From the NCBI RefSeq assembly GCF_000687475.1, contig NC_057322.1, forward strand, positions 1,178,001-1,242,000: a DNA stretch of 64,000 bases, given 5' to 3'. The notes beneath the pieces are model-generated. The model saw only the letters and a program-made list of their open reading frames with translations, ran no database searches and was not told the DNA's origin. Shown here piece by piece: positions 12,301 through 21,771 of this stretch. The stretch's first letter is position 1; each line of letters starts with the position of its first letter. The position numbers and the translations under genes were made by a program. Source of the stretch: Ustilaginoidea virens. Its lineage: Eukaryota > Ascomycota > Sordariomycetes > Hypocreales > Clavicipitaceae.

Positions 12301-13990
12301 AAACATCACGGCAAACGCAGTAGAACATACCCACAGCGGCTCCGTTACTGTGGAAATGTTTGTTTCCGAAGTCAAGGACGGAGTAGTGTTGATAGACTTT
12401 ATTGTGGCTGATTCTGGGGTTGGCATGAGCCCAAAGCAGCTGGACGCCTTGTTTCGGGATCTTGAACAAGTTAGCACCGAAGACTCCGAGCCGACTGCCC
12501 CCGGAACGACGGACAGACCACTCGAGACACGGACGTTGGGACTCGGCCTTGCTGTTGTAGCTCGAGTTGTCCGGAATATGGACGGTCAGCTGCGCCTCAA
12601 GTCAGAGGAGGGACAAGGCTCCAGATTCGTGGTTCAGCTTCCCTTTCAACTTCCAGTCGATACCCCTAGTCCCGAATGTGGAGGCTCTCCGCAAGAACAT
12701 GCGGCCGGCAGCAACTCTGGGTTGGCCGTCGCTGAAGCTTCCGCGGCCACTATCAAGGCCGCTCCTGACGGCGAGATAACGCTAATTGAACGTGGAAGTC
12801 ACATAAACTCAGTTTCCGATGTCGCCGCCTCAGCCGCAGCCGCAGCCGCCGCCGATAATCAGCCCAAGGGAGCGAGTAGTGTGGGAAGCCGTCGCAGTCT
12901 GGAGAGCCTGGGCAGTCAGATAAGCCAAAAGAGCGACGCAGACCGCCTCATCGACGCCATCAAAACCCCACTGTCACTCACTGACGAGAAACCCGGGTAT
13001 TTTGTCACGCGACGCAGCTCCTTGGAGAGTGCAGGCCACCACCAGCCTCTGCCCAGAATTGCGGCCGGTGGTCGTCGTCTGTCTACCAGCCCGGTGAAAC
13101 TCAAGCCGCCGCCGCCCCCTTTCCCCACCGCTCCATCTAGAGGAGAACCCGGTACCGCGGAAGTCCGGGACTCCAAAACCCCGATCAAGGCCGTCAAAAT
13201 CCCCGATGACTACGCCAAAGCGCCGATGCAGACTTGGAAGGGGGACGAGCCAGGCGATCTGTCGGAACGGCCTGATGACAAAAGGAGGCCGCCGAGACTA
13301 GCGCTAAAGACGGCTGTCTTACCACCAAAAACAGCAGAGGTTCCGCTCACGATTCTCGTTGCCGAGGACGACCCGATCAACATGAAGATTCTCCGGAAAA
13401 GGCTGGAAAGAGTCGGACACGAAGTCCACGAAACCGGCAATGGCGAAGACTGCGCCACTGTGTACAAGGAGAAGTCACCCGACTTTGATGTTGTTCTTAT
13501 GGACATGCAGGTTAGTGAAGCCATGTGCGCTTGCTTTATCAGCGGCGAGGGGAAACGCTTTACTGACGTTTTTGTTTGCCAGATGCCCATCGTTGATGGA
13601 CTGACGAGCACACAGATGATTCGATCTACGGAGCAATCTGACGAGCACAAGGGCCATTCGGCGATGGCCGTCATGAACCGAAGAATACCAATTTTTGCCG
13701 TGTCGGCCTCGTTGGTCGAGGGGCAGAAACAGGTCTATGTTGATGCGGGGTTTGATGGATGGATATTGAAGCCCATCGACTTTAAGCGACTGAGTGTTCT
13801 CCTGGCTGGAATACATGAACCGGAGACTCGCAAGTCCTCGTTGTATGTTGCAGGAGAATGGGAACGCGGCGGCTGGTTCACCTGCGGCGTCGACCAAGGC
13901 AGCGAAAGACCAGGTAGCTCCGAGGCGACACCAACCGCGGATGACGGGGGGAAACAGTTGAAGTGCGAGACCAACATCAAGCCATGCTAA
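9182..13990 (+). CDS. fphA: Fungal phytochrome, hybrid histidine kinase
   Basis: Red/far-red photoreceptor that signals by His-Asp phosphorelay. Exons are 9182-11708, 11880-13510 and 13583-13990, giving about 1521 residues; the first in-frame ATG sets the start. Order of parts: a low-complexity N-terminus with 24 glutamines; a PAS region opening with CEDEPIHTPGAVQGFG, whose Cys (about residue 292) is the expected bilin-binding residue in fungal and bacterial phytochromes; a GAF domain with PASDIP (Asp about 549) that lacks the plant-type chromophore Cys; a PHY region; an H-box SAHEVRTPLN (His about 871); an ATPase domain with DSGVGM and GLGLAV; and a C-terminal receiver with LMDMQ (Asp about 1384) and the invariant Lys in ILKPID. 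The linker before the receiver is rich in Ala, Pro and Ser. Intron 2 interrupts the receiver right after the phospho-Asp segment. Confidence 0.95.
9299..9370 (+). repeat. CAG24 tract coding polyglutamine
   Basis: Twenty-four perfect CAG codons at residues about 40-63 of the phytochrome, with no CAA interruption. It is coding because the frame continues uninterrupted into the PAS domain. Confidence 0.95.
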
Positions 13991-15599
13991 TCTTTTATTC
14001 CTTTTTTTTTTTTCATTATTTCTTTTTGGCAAACGGAACATACAAGCAAGGTCAAGGACACGACGGGGGAAGGATGAATGTGGAACGATAATCGCGAAGA
14101 ACTAAACCTTTTTGACGCCCCGCCCCGATGAGAGCAAAGGTCTCAGCCGAAAAGCATTTCTTCGAGGCCCTTTTTTTTCGGGATCCCCTATCCGATCCGT
14201 GGCTTCTTTCAGCCTGTCACGTATTTACTCTTTTTCTTCTTCTTTGGATACAACCGAGCGTGCGGCGTTTCAAGAGGTTGGGCGTACATGGATTTTCTTT
14301 CGTTTATTCTTCTTCTTTCGTTTATTCTTCTTCTTTTCTTTATCTCTTTCTCTTTTGTTGCTGTTTTCCCCCCCTTCCACCCGCCTTTCTTGTATGTTTG
14401 GGCTCACTTTTGTGATTGCGTTGCATCATCATTCCTGTGGTGCAAAAACTTGTTTATTGGCGATAGACGAGCGTGACGACGACGGGGTTGGGGTTTTCCA
14501 CGACGCACATACAACGCGTACACCGTGGGGCCTGTCTCTTTCTTTACTCGTTTCTTTCTCCCTTGTTTCCTGTACCATGTTGCGTGGCATTGCGGAATGT
14601 CGGTTGGAGCCGCAGTCGGCCCTCACAAATTCAAGGAGCAGGACACCGCGCCGGATGGTCTTGTCAAATAATCAGGGGCACACGGCGGGAGGAAGGCGTC
14701 AACATACAGCACACGGAGGGAGGAAGGGGTCACCATACAGGGCACACGGAGGGAGGAAGGCGTCAACATACAGCACACACGGAGGGAGGAAGGCGTCAAC
14801 ATACAGCACACGGAGGGAGGAAGGCGTCAACATACAGCCCACACGGAGGAAGCCAAGGACGAATAACCAGGGGGATAATGGCCCGCACGCAGTGCTGTCG
14901 GGGCATAGAAGCACCCGAGCCGGTAGCCGCCGTGGTTTCGCGGCGGGATGCGGTCGCGGCCGCAGGTTTCAGAGGCACGTTTGCGCCGACTAGGCCGATG
15001 CCGGATGCCCAAGGCGCGAGCTCACTCACCGCATGACTCACTCCACTGCGCGGCCGAGACGTGCAGCGCGTACGGGCCCCGAGCACCGTCATCCCGGCTT
15101 GGCTTGGTGGTTATAGGATGCGGTGCGCAAGGAGGGAAATGAATGGGCAGTTTATGCGTCACGGCGGGACGGCGATGTACTGCACCCCAGGGGCATCGAG
15201 GGCATAGACGTTGACATGTCGACCGGGTCAAGACATGCAGGGCAGGGCAGGGCAGTTGCAACTAGACGACGGCTGGATCGCCGCCATGGGGATGGATATA
15301 GCACCCATTGTCATGTGCGACGTGCGACGTGCGACGTGCAGACAGCTGCGAGGAAGCATGACGGCTGATTTTAAAACCACGGCTGTTTTCAAACCGCCGC
15401 TATGGACTACGCTGCAAGGCATGGGCGGGCACCAGTCCCACCACCAACACCGTGATTGTCCCCAACGTCATCACCAACGCACACTGAACCAGCCCAGCCC
15501 CCAGACCAGACCCGCAAATACCTTCCATCCATTTATCCAGTCAACAGCGCGCCTTTTTCAAGCTGCCTCGGTAAAAATCTTATTCTGAGCTCTACGTTT
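13991..15599. other. Spacer between convergent phytochrome and ABC transporter genes
   Basis: Both neighbours point into this spacer, so it should hold two 3' UTRs. T/C-rich DNA with TTCTTCTTTCGTTTA-type repeats lies at about 14300-14345 and a minisatellite at 14678-14840. The long frames here (for example 14112-14993) run through these repeats and show no family motif. I call no gene. Confidence 0.55.
14678..14840. repeat. Five-copy ~31-34-bp minisatellite
   Basis: The unit is GCACACGGAGGGAGGAAGG followed by CGTCAACATACA. Five copies are nearly perfect, one has GGTCACC in place of CGTCAAC, and a sixth partial copy follows. Unit length varies by a few bases at the CA dinucleotides. Confidence 0.9.
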
Positions 15600-18500
15600 T
15601 CATGCTTTCAATGCCCGCAACGCCCCGCCCAGCTGGAGCGCCTTGCGCCATCGGCTCTCCTTCTCCTCGTAGTTCTCCTCGCGCACGTTGTGCTGGCCAA
15701 CAATGGTCAAAAAGACTTGGTCGAGGCTGGCCCGGCTGACGCTGTAGTAACTGACGCCAAGCTCGTGCTTGCTCTCCTCCAGCACAACAGCCAGCTGGCC
15801 GATGACGCCGTCCTGCCGACCAGCATGCGCCACCTCGCCGCCGTGAGCGATCCTCATCGCATCGTCGTCGTTGCCGCCGCTGCCGCCGCTGCCGCCGCTG
15901 CGCGAGCCGCTCCCGCGTCGTCCCGCGAGAGCAACAATGTCGGATGCCGAAACGGAAAAGCGAAGCTGGCCGTGGTACGTCTTGGCCTCCACATTGGCCG
16001 ACGGCAGCCGTTCGCGAACCCACTGCACGACCCTGTCCATTTCTTCCTCCGTCGTCCGAGGCGCCGAGCTGCTCACAAGATGCACCTGGATAGCGTTGCC
16101 AAAGCGGCGGCGTAGGTCGTCGGGCGCGCCGAGCGCCAGCATGCGTCGCGCAAGAATGCCAGCTCTTCCCGCCAGGGCATCCGCCTCTTCCATGCTGTGG
16201 GTTGTCAAGAGTATCGAGCGGCCGGGGACCACGGCTGCCAGAGTTTTCCACATGATTCTTTTGGCCGCAGCGTCCAGCCCCGACGACGGCTCATCTAGGA
16301 GAACCACCGTCGGGTTGCCCATCAGCGCGATGCCCAAGCTGAGCTTGCGTTTGTTGCCGCCGGACAGGGCGTGTCCCATGCGCGAGGCGAAGCCCTGCAG
16401 CCCGACAGCTCCGAGCACGGCAGCAACGTTGTGCTCAATGTCGGACACGCCACGGACGCGGGCGTAAAACTCCAAATGCTCCCGGACAGTCATCTGATCC
16501 AGAGCGTCAATCTGCGGGCACACTCCCAGGTGCCTTCTTGCAGAAGCAAGGCTTTTGCTGACCGACTTGTCCTCAACAAGAACATCCCCGCCGTTGCGGC
16601 TCGCCATGACGTCGCCCCGAACCAGAGAGATGATGGTCGACTTGCCGGCCCCGTTGGGCCCCAGCAGAGCAAACACTTCCCCGCGTTTGATGCCAAACGT
16701 AACATTGTCCACGGCCGTGTTCTTGCCAAAGGACTTGGTGAGGTGCATTATTCGAAGACCGTCGTCTTCCACCTTGCCACTGCTCGCTGTTACTCGTCTC
16801 AACTCGCTGGCGACCTCTTCGTCCACCTCATGGTCCGTCTCGACATGCGTTTTTCGCTCAAACAGTCTGCGAAATGAGGAGCCCACCGAACCACCGTCGA
16901 ACCACAGGAGCAGCCCGAACAAGACAACGCACTGAATGATCAGGTACAGAATCGGGCCTCCGTAGGCAGTCATTGCCCCCGGCCTTGTTGACAGCTCGTT
17001 CCCATCGCATGCCGTCGAGAACAAGTTGGTTGCCAGGAATAGGGCCCTGGCCGCGGAAACAATTGGTGCAAAGCCAGAAAGGACGAAATGACAAACGAGC
17101 AGCGTCGAGTCGATCTTGCTGACCTGGACGTAAGTGATGACGCAGACATAGACGATGAGATATGCAAAAAACCAGACTGCTTGGTACGCAGCTGCCCAGG
17201 CAAACGTGCCAAGCTGCGTTTTCGTAAACAGGGAGACAAAATAAGACAGCAGCGCGGACGCCAGACCGTACAAGAAGAGAACAACAAACACGTGCTCCAG
17301 GTGAAACCAGACGTTTGACAGGCCAGCCCAAACGGCCGTCACGGTTGCCGACGAAGCAAGCACAAACACAAAGTCGAACAAGACATACGCGACCCAGAGT
17401 GGCAGTGGTCGGACACCGTTGGAATACTGCAAAGCACGCACGAATCGCCGGCGCTCTGTACTCGGGTAGAGCGAGAAGAAGGCGGGATAGCAAGCCAGCG
17501 CGATGCCCATGTAGATGACCAGATTGAGCGCATCGCCGACGCCAGGGTTGAAGGGTACGTTAAATGACGACCAAGTTGTTGCAATGGTCATGTTGGAGAC
17601 GAGCACGTCAAGAAGCTGCTGGGCCGTCATGGAGCTCGTAATGAACAAGTCGGCGGCCCAGCCGAGGGTAGGGTTTGAATCGCCGTCGCCCAGCCAAAGA
17701 GCCGTGGTGACGATTCCAGGATTGTCTCTCAAATATTGCTGCCAGGACTCAAAAGTATCGACGAGCCGGAGATTCTTCAGCGCTGCAAAACCGAGGGCTG
17801 TGCCGCCTCGTGAGCCCTCAAAGATTGGTCGAAGCAAACTTGTCATTGCCATTGTCGACATCTTGGCGGCTGGGCCAGCAACGAAGACGATGTTGCTGTC
17901 ATGGTTGAATTGTGTGAAAGCATCCTCGGTGGATGATGCAGAAGCCTGATCGGCAGCTGTACAGCCGGTTTGAGGCTTTCCTTTGACATACAGAGAAGTA
18001 AGACATGCAGCAAAGATGGGCAAAAGAAAGGCCGCCAAGTAAAGAATCCAGTGTCGTGTCAGGACAGTGAGTCGCTTCCTGAGCAGAATCATGACCTGTC
18101 CGACATAGCTCACTTGCTTGCCATTCAAAAGGCTCAACTCCCGATGGTGTTGCGTGGAACCATCCTGCGACGACGTATCCTTTTCGGTTGTGCTGCCGGC
18201 CTCTTTGGTGATGGCAAGGCTGCTGCCGTTAAATGCATCTTCGTCCCGGACTTCCTCGGCAAGTTGCAGGAATACGTCCTCAATGGTTGGGTTGGAGAAT
18301 CGATAGTCGCCGACACCGTGCTTTTCAAGCGATCTGATGACCTGCGCGGCAAGACTGGACGTGGGTGCCACGTAGGTAATTGAATCGAAAGCATCCTTCC
18401 TTCGGACCCCTTCAACAGTGGGCAAGTCAGAGAAGCCGAGGTTTTTGCGCACGTCGACCCGATAGCCTCCGCCAAATCGGTCTTTGAGCTCCGCAGATGA

Positions 18501-20555
18501 TCCTTCGGCGCGCAGAGTACCCTTGGATAAGACGACGATGTGATCAGCGAGCAGATCGGCCTCATCCAAGAAGTGAGTGGTCACGATGAGGGTTCTTTTT
18601 CCTCGTTCCTCAAGAAGAATATCCCATATCTTGCGTCTAGATAATGGGTCCAGTCCGCTGCTGACTTCGTCGACGCAGCACACAGCACTTCCACCAGTCA
18701 GCATCATGCCTAGCTGTAGCTTCCGTTTCTGGCCCCCGGATAGGGTTTTCGCCAGCGCATTGCGTTTCGGATACAAATCAATGGCGCCGATAAGCGCCAG
18801 GATCTGCTTTTTGGAAGCAGGAGATGTCGGGGCCTTGAGGCGGTTGAAGATTGTAAGGTGTTCCGTCACGGTCAAGTCGTCCCAGAGAACATTCTTTTGC
18901 GGAGCGATACCTAGCCCACCTCGGCCGTCGATTGTGATGGAGCCGCTGGTGAGTCGGTGTAGACCAGCGATGGCATCGAGCGTGGTGCTTTTACCGCTGC
19001 CATTTGCTCCCAACAGGGCGACAATCTGACCACGTCCGGCGCGAAGACTCAACTCCTTGACTGCGACGACAGGTTCCCGAGCCTTCTTCGACTTTGACGG
19101 GAAAAGACGCGAAAGGAAACCAGGGTAGTATATTTTTGTCAACCTGTCAATCGAAACGGCACTCTCAGCAAGGCCATTGTCGCTACTTTGCGGGATTTGT
19201 ACCTTGCGTCCCGCGCTGCAAGCTCCGTACAGCTTCTTTTCGACCAAGGCCGCAAATAGCGGGTATAGAAAAATTTGAACAGCGAGAATGACAAAAAACA
19301 CAAGGCCCGGAATATTCCAAGGGCTGTCTGGGGGGGCTTGAACCAGGTTTGTGGCTCTGTCCTTTTCCTCGAACCTTGCCATCAGAGTAAGGAAGTACAC
19401 ATAAGTGCAGGGAGTGAAAAGAACAGACAAGATGGCAACAGGGCCAGTCTTGGGTTGGGTTAAAGCCTGAGCAAGGATTCCAAGTAGCAGCACAGCCAGT
19501 GTAGCAGTGATGCCGCTCAGCTGCGCTTTGCGGAAGAACGAGGCGAAAAGAATGGACATGGATGCAAGGGCAAGTCCAGCAAGAAGATGGAATATGAGCA
19601 CGACGGCGGTACTTGTGTTTGTAAACACGCCATATCGAATGACGATGGACCCAATTATCCAGGCAGGAGCATAGACTACGGAAAAGGACAGGTGATGGGC
19701 AACGATACGAGCAGCCTGAGCCATCCATGGCTGGCGAACAGGCATCATGACGTCTATGAGCTGGGACATGCCTGTCTCTCGTTCGGCGGCCACGAACCCG
19801 GTGAGGTGATAGGTGATCCATATGATGTTGGCAATGAACGCAACGGCCATGACGTTCACAATGGCCTCGTGGAAAATCTCTCGCACGTTTCTGTCTCGTT
19901 CCTCCTGTGTCATGCTGGTAAAAGCCAATTCCTGGTTTTTAGCCAATGGATCAGAGCCAGATCCATTAGGACTGAATATGGCAGCGTCAACAAGGCGCTG
20001 CACGGGCAGCAAGTAGACTTGCTCGACGTTGTCCGACCTGTCAACGCGGAATTTGACGGGCTCGTTCCAGAACGCAGCGTCAGTGCGAATCGTGTAATTC
20101 CATAGACCGCCGAGTCCTTCGGTGGGCGACGAGCGCATAACAACTGCGGCGAAGCATGTGGTGACTCCTCGCAAACTGCTGCGGCATTCCGTAAGCAGCT
20201 CATCTTCTCTGCCGACGGTCACAAGCTTCATAGAACCAGCTTGGACCACAGCTTCAGCGACCTTGTCGAGGACGCGGTTGATTTCGCCTCCGTCATGGCC
20301 ATTATTAACCAGCACTACCTTGTCGCGCCCACTGCTTCTGGCAGCATCGAAAGCTTCGGCCAGGCTCAGGACCGGCCGAACAGTACCGAAGCCGAATTTC
20401 GCAGGTGGCACGAAGAGATTCTTGGCAAAACTGAAGAATGCGGCCAAGATGATTGGCAAAAGAAAAGCCATGACGACACAGAGGGTCAAGTGCCGAAAGA
20501 GCAGCCACCGAAAGTTTTTGGACATTAAGGTCCAGATCTGCTTTCGTAAAGCCAT
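15600..20555 (-). CDS. ABCA-type full ABC transporter
   Basis: One uninterrupted frame of 1651 residues with the (TMD-NBD)x2 layout of the ABC-A subfamily, whose members move lipids or other hydrophobic compounds; the substrate here is unknown. A first membrane helix lies near residues 17-45, followed by a large loop and a helix bundle at about 230-440. NBD1 has GANGSGKST (about 517-525), LSGGQKRKL (about 604) and a degenerate Walker B ending CCVDEVSSGLD. A second bundle lies at about 840-1240. NBD2 has GPNGAGKST (about 1298), LSGGNKRKL (about 1397) and VVLLDEPSSGLD. After NBD2 is a Gly/Ser-rich insertion (GSGSRSGGSGGSGG). Both signature motifs and both P-loops are intact, so both ATP sites could be active, although NBD1 has Val instead of Pro after the Walker B DE. 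It is notable for having no intron over 4.9 kb. Confidence 0.95.
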   Translation of the reverse strand: MALRKQIWTLMSKNFRWLLFRHLTLCVVMAFLLPIILAAFFSFAKNLFVPPAKFGFGTVRPVLSLAEAFDAARSSGRDKVVLVNNGHDGGEINRVLDKVAEAVVQAGSMKLVTVGREDELLTECRSSLRGVTTCFAAVVMRSSPTEGLGGLWNYTIRTDAAFWNEPVKFRVDRSDNVEQVYLLPVQRLVDAAIFSPNGSGSDPLAKNQELAFTSMTQEERDRNVREIFHEAIVNVMAVAFIANIIWITYHLTGFVAAERETGMSQLIDVMMPVRQPWMAQAARIVAHHLSFSVVYAPAWIIGSIVIRYGVFTNTSTAVVLIFHLLAGLALASMSILFASFFRKAQLSGITATLAVLLLGILAQALTQPKTGPVAILSVLFTPCTYVYFLTLMARFEEKDRATNLVQAPPDSPWNIPGLVFFVILAVQIFLYPLFAALVEKKLYGACSAGRKVQIPQSSDNGLAESAVSIDRLTKIYYPGFLSRLFPSKSKKAREPVVAVKELSLRAGRGQIVALLGANGSGKSTTLDAIAGLHRLTSGSITIDGRGGLGIAPQKNVLWDDLTVTEHLTIFNRLKAPTSPASKKQILALIGAIDLYPKRNALAKTLSGGQKRKLQLGMMLTGGSAVCCVDEVSSGLDPLSRRKIWDILLEERGKRTLIVTTHFLDEADLLADHIVVLSKGTLRAEGSSAELKDRFGGGYRVDVRKNLGFSDLPTVEGVRRKDAFDSITYVAPTSSLAAQVIRSLEKHGVGDYRFSNPTIEDVFLQLAEEVRDEDAFNGSSLAITKEAGSTTEKDTSSQDGSTQHHRELSLLNGKQVSYVGQVMILLRKRLTVLTRHWILYLAAFLLPIFAACLTSLYVKGKPQTGCTAADQASASSTEDAFTQFNHDSNIVFVAGPAAKMSTMAMTSLLRPIFEGSRGGTALGFAALKNLRLVDTFESWQQYLRDNPGIVTTALWLGDGDSNPTLGWAADLFITSSMTAQQLLDVLVSNMTIATTWSSFNVPFNPGVGDALNLVIYMGIALACYPAFFSLYPSTERRRFVRALQYSNGVRPLPLWVAYVLFDFVFVLASSATVTAVWAGLSNVWFHLEHVFVVLFLYGLASALLSYFVSLFTKTQLGTFAWAAAYQAVWFFAYLIVYVCVITYVQVSKIDSTLLVCHFVLSGFAPIVSAARALFLATNLFSTACDGNELSTRPGAMTAYGGPILYLIIQCVVLFGLLLWFDGGSVGSSFRRLFERKTHVETDHEVDEEVASELRRVTASSGKVEDDGLRIMHLTKSFGKNTAVDNVTFGIKRGEVFALLGPNGAGKSTIISLVRGDVMASRNGGDVLVEDKSVSKSLASARRHLGVCPQIDALDQMTVREHLEFYARVRGVSDIEHNVAAVLGAVGLQGFASRMGHALSGGNKRKLSLGIALMGNPTVVLLDEPSSGLDAAAKRIMWKTLAAVVPGRSILLTTHSMEEADALAGRAGILARRMLALGAPDDLRRRFGNAIQVHLVSSSAPRTTEEEMDRVVQWVRERLPSANVEAKTYHGQLRFSVSASDIVALAGRRGSGSRSGGSGGSGGNDDDAMRIAHGGEVAHAGRQDGVIGQLAVVLEESKHELGVSYYSVSRASLDQVFLTIVGQHNVREENYEEKESRWRKALQLGGALRALKA

Positions 20556-21771
20556 GCCGTCTACATGGGTTGAAGCTCAACGAGCCCCTGCTGCTTGCTT
20601 TGTCGGGAATGGAACGCCTGGGGTACGTTGAAGAGCAAGAGATACCAAAAGCTTGGCCGAAATAATGGTCCGCTTCCTCCGCCCATGGAATTCAAGCAGA
20701 CATTGCGGCGGATATTGGCAAACGAATGAAGCCGTTGTTGCGCTCGCGCTTGCCACCAAGAGAAGATTCCGGTTCAGGGATGAAGTGTAAGAGGATTTGA
20801 CCAAAGGTTGGGGCAAAAGATGGCCAATGACTCAGGCAAACATGTCTGGCTCCAGGCGACCTCGACAGCACAGCACAGTCTTCCGATTTGCCGATACTGA
20901 AAAGACGGAGCCCGGTCGAGAGTCTTGATGAAGGGGTGAAGAAATATGAACAGGAGTTTTCGTTATGCAAGAACCAAGGCACCGCCCGATAAAGCAGCCA
21001 TGAAGAGGATGAGATGAGATGAGGCAGGGTGAGGGGGGAGAAGCGAGGAGAAGTGAGCGGACGTGCATTGTCCGTCGGCACGCCCCGAGCTGTCAGACGG
21101 CTTGTGAGACGGGCTTGTGAGACGTAGTTGGGATCTGGAGGTTTGGTGCCTGGAAGTGACAAACGATGGTCAGACGGGTTGCCAAGTGGCACTGCAGTCT
21201 GGTGCCAGTGCCAAGTGCCAGTGCCAAGTGCCAGTGCCAAGAAAAGTCTGGTCTGGCGGTGGTGGGATTGAAGCTTTGATGACGTCTGGTGGCGCAGCAT
21301 CGGCGGTGGCCGCAGCAGCAAGTTCAAACACAGCTTTGCTGACGGCTTGCGATTGCGGCCAAGCTATCAAACCTTTACGGGCACTAGGGACTTGGCGAAA
21401 CTTTGCTGCTCTCAAGCTGGCAGCCACCAGACGCCAGTCATCCAAGCCAAGCCCCTCAAGACTTTGGCGTGCCAAAAACACGTAATCTTCATCTTGTCCC
21501 ATTGCCGGCGTCTTCTCGACTCATCCCCCCTTCCGCCAGGGTTGCGGTTCCCGCTGACTCGATTCCTCCTCAATCGAATCTCGTCGTTCCCCGTACTCAT
21601 GCACGTACCCAAACCCGCTGTTCCCACATGGCTTCCGCTGCCATGTCGCAGGCTCATCAAGAAGCTGCAAAATCCATTCACCGGCAGATTGGATAGATGG
21701 GCTGATTCAAAAGGCAGCAGCAGTATCCGCCCTTATCTGCACGACAATATCCAGTTCGTAATCGCATCAAA
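20556..21771. other. Spacer upstream of ABC transporter, downstream of Rad4
   Basis: This should contain the ABC transporter promoter and the Rad4 3' UTR. Three copies of the 13-bp unit GTGCCAGTGCCAA lie at 21202-21240. I see no supported gene. Confidence 0.55.

Noticed and set aside
14112..15036. Long frames through the minisatellite (up to 293 codons)
   Set aside because: Frames stay open because the repeat unit lacks stops. There is no domain, and the peptides are repeats of the minisatellite.
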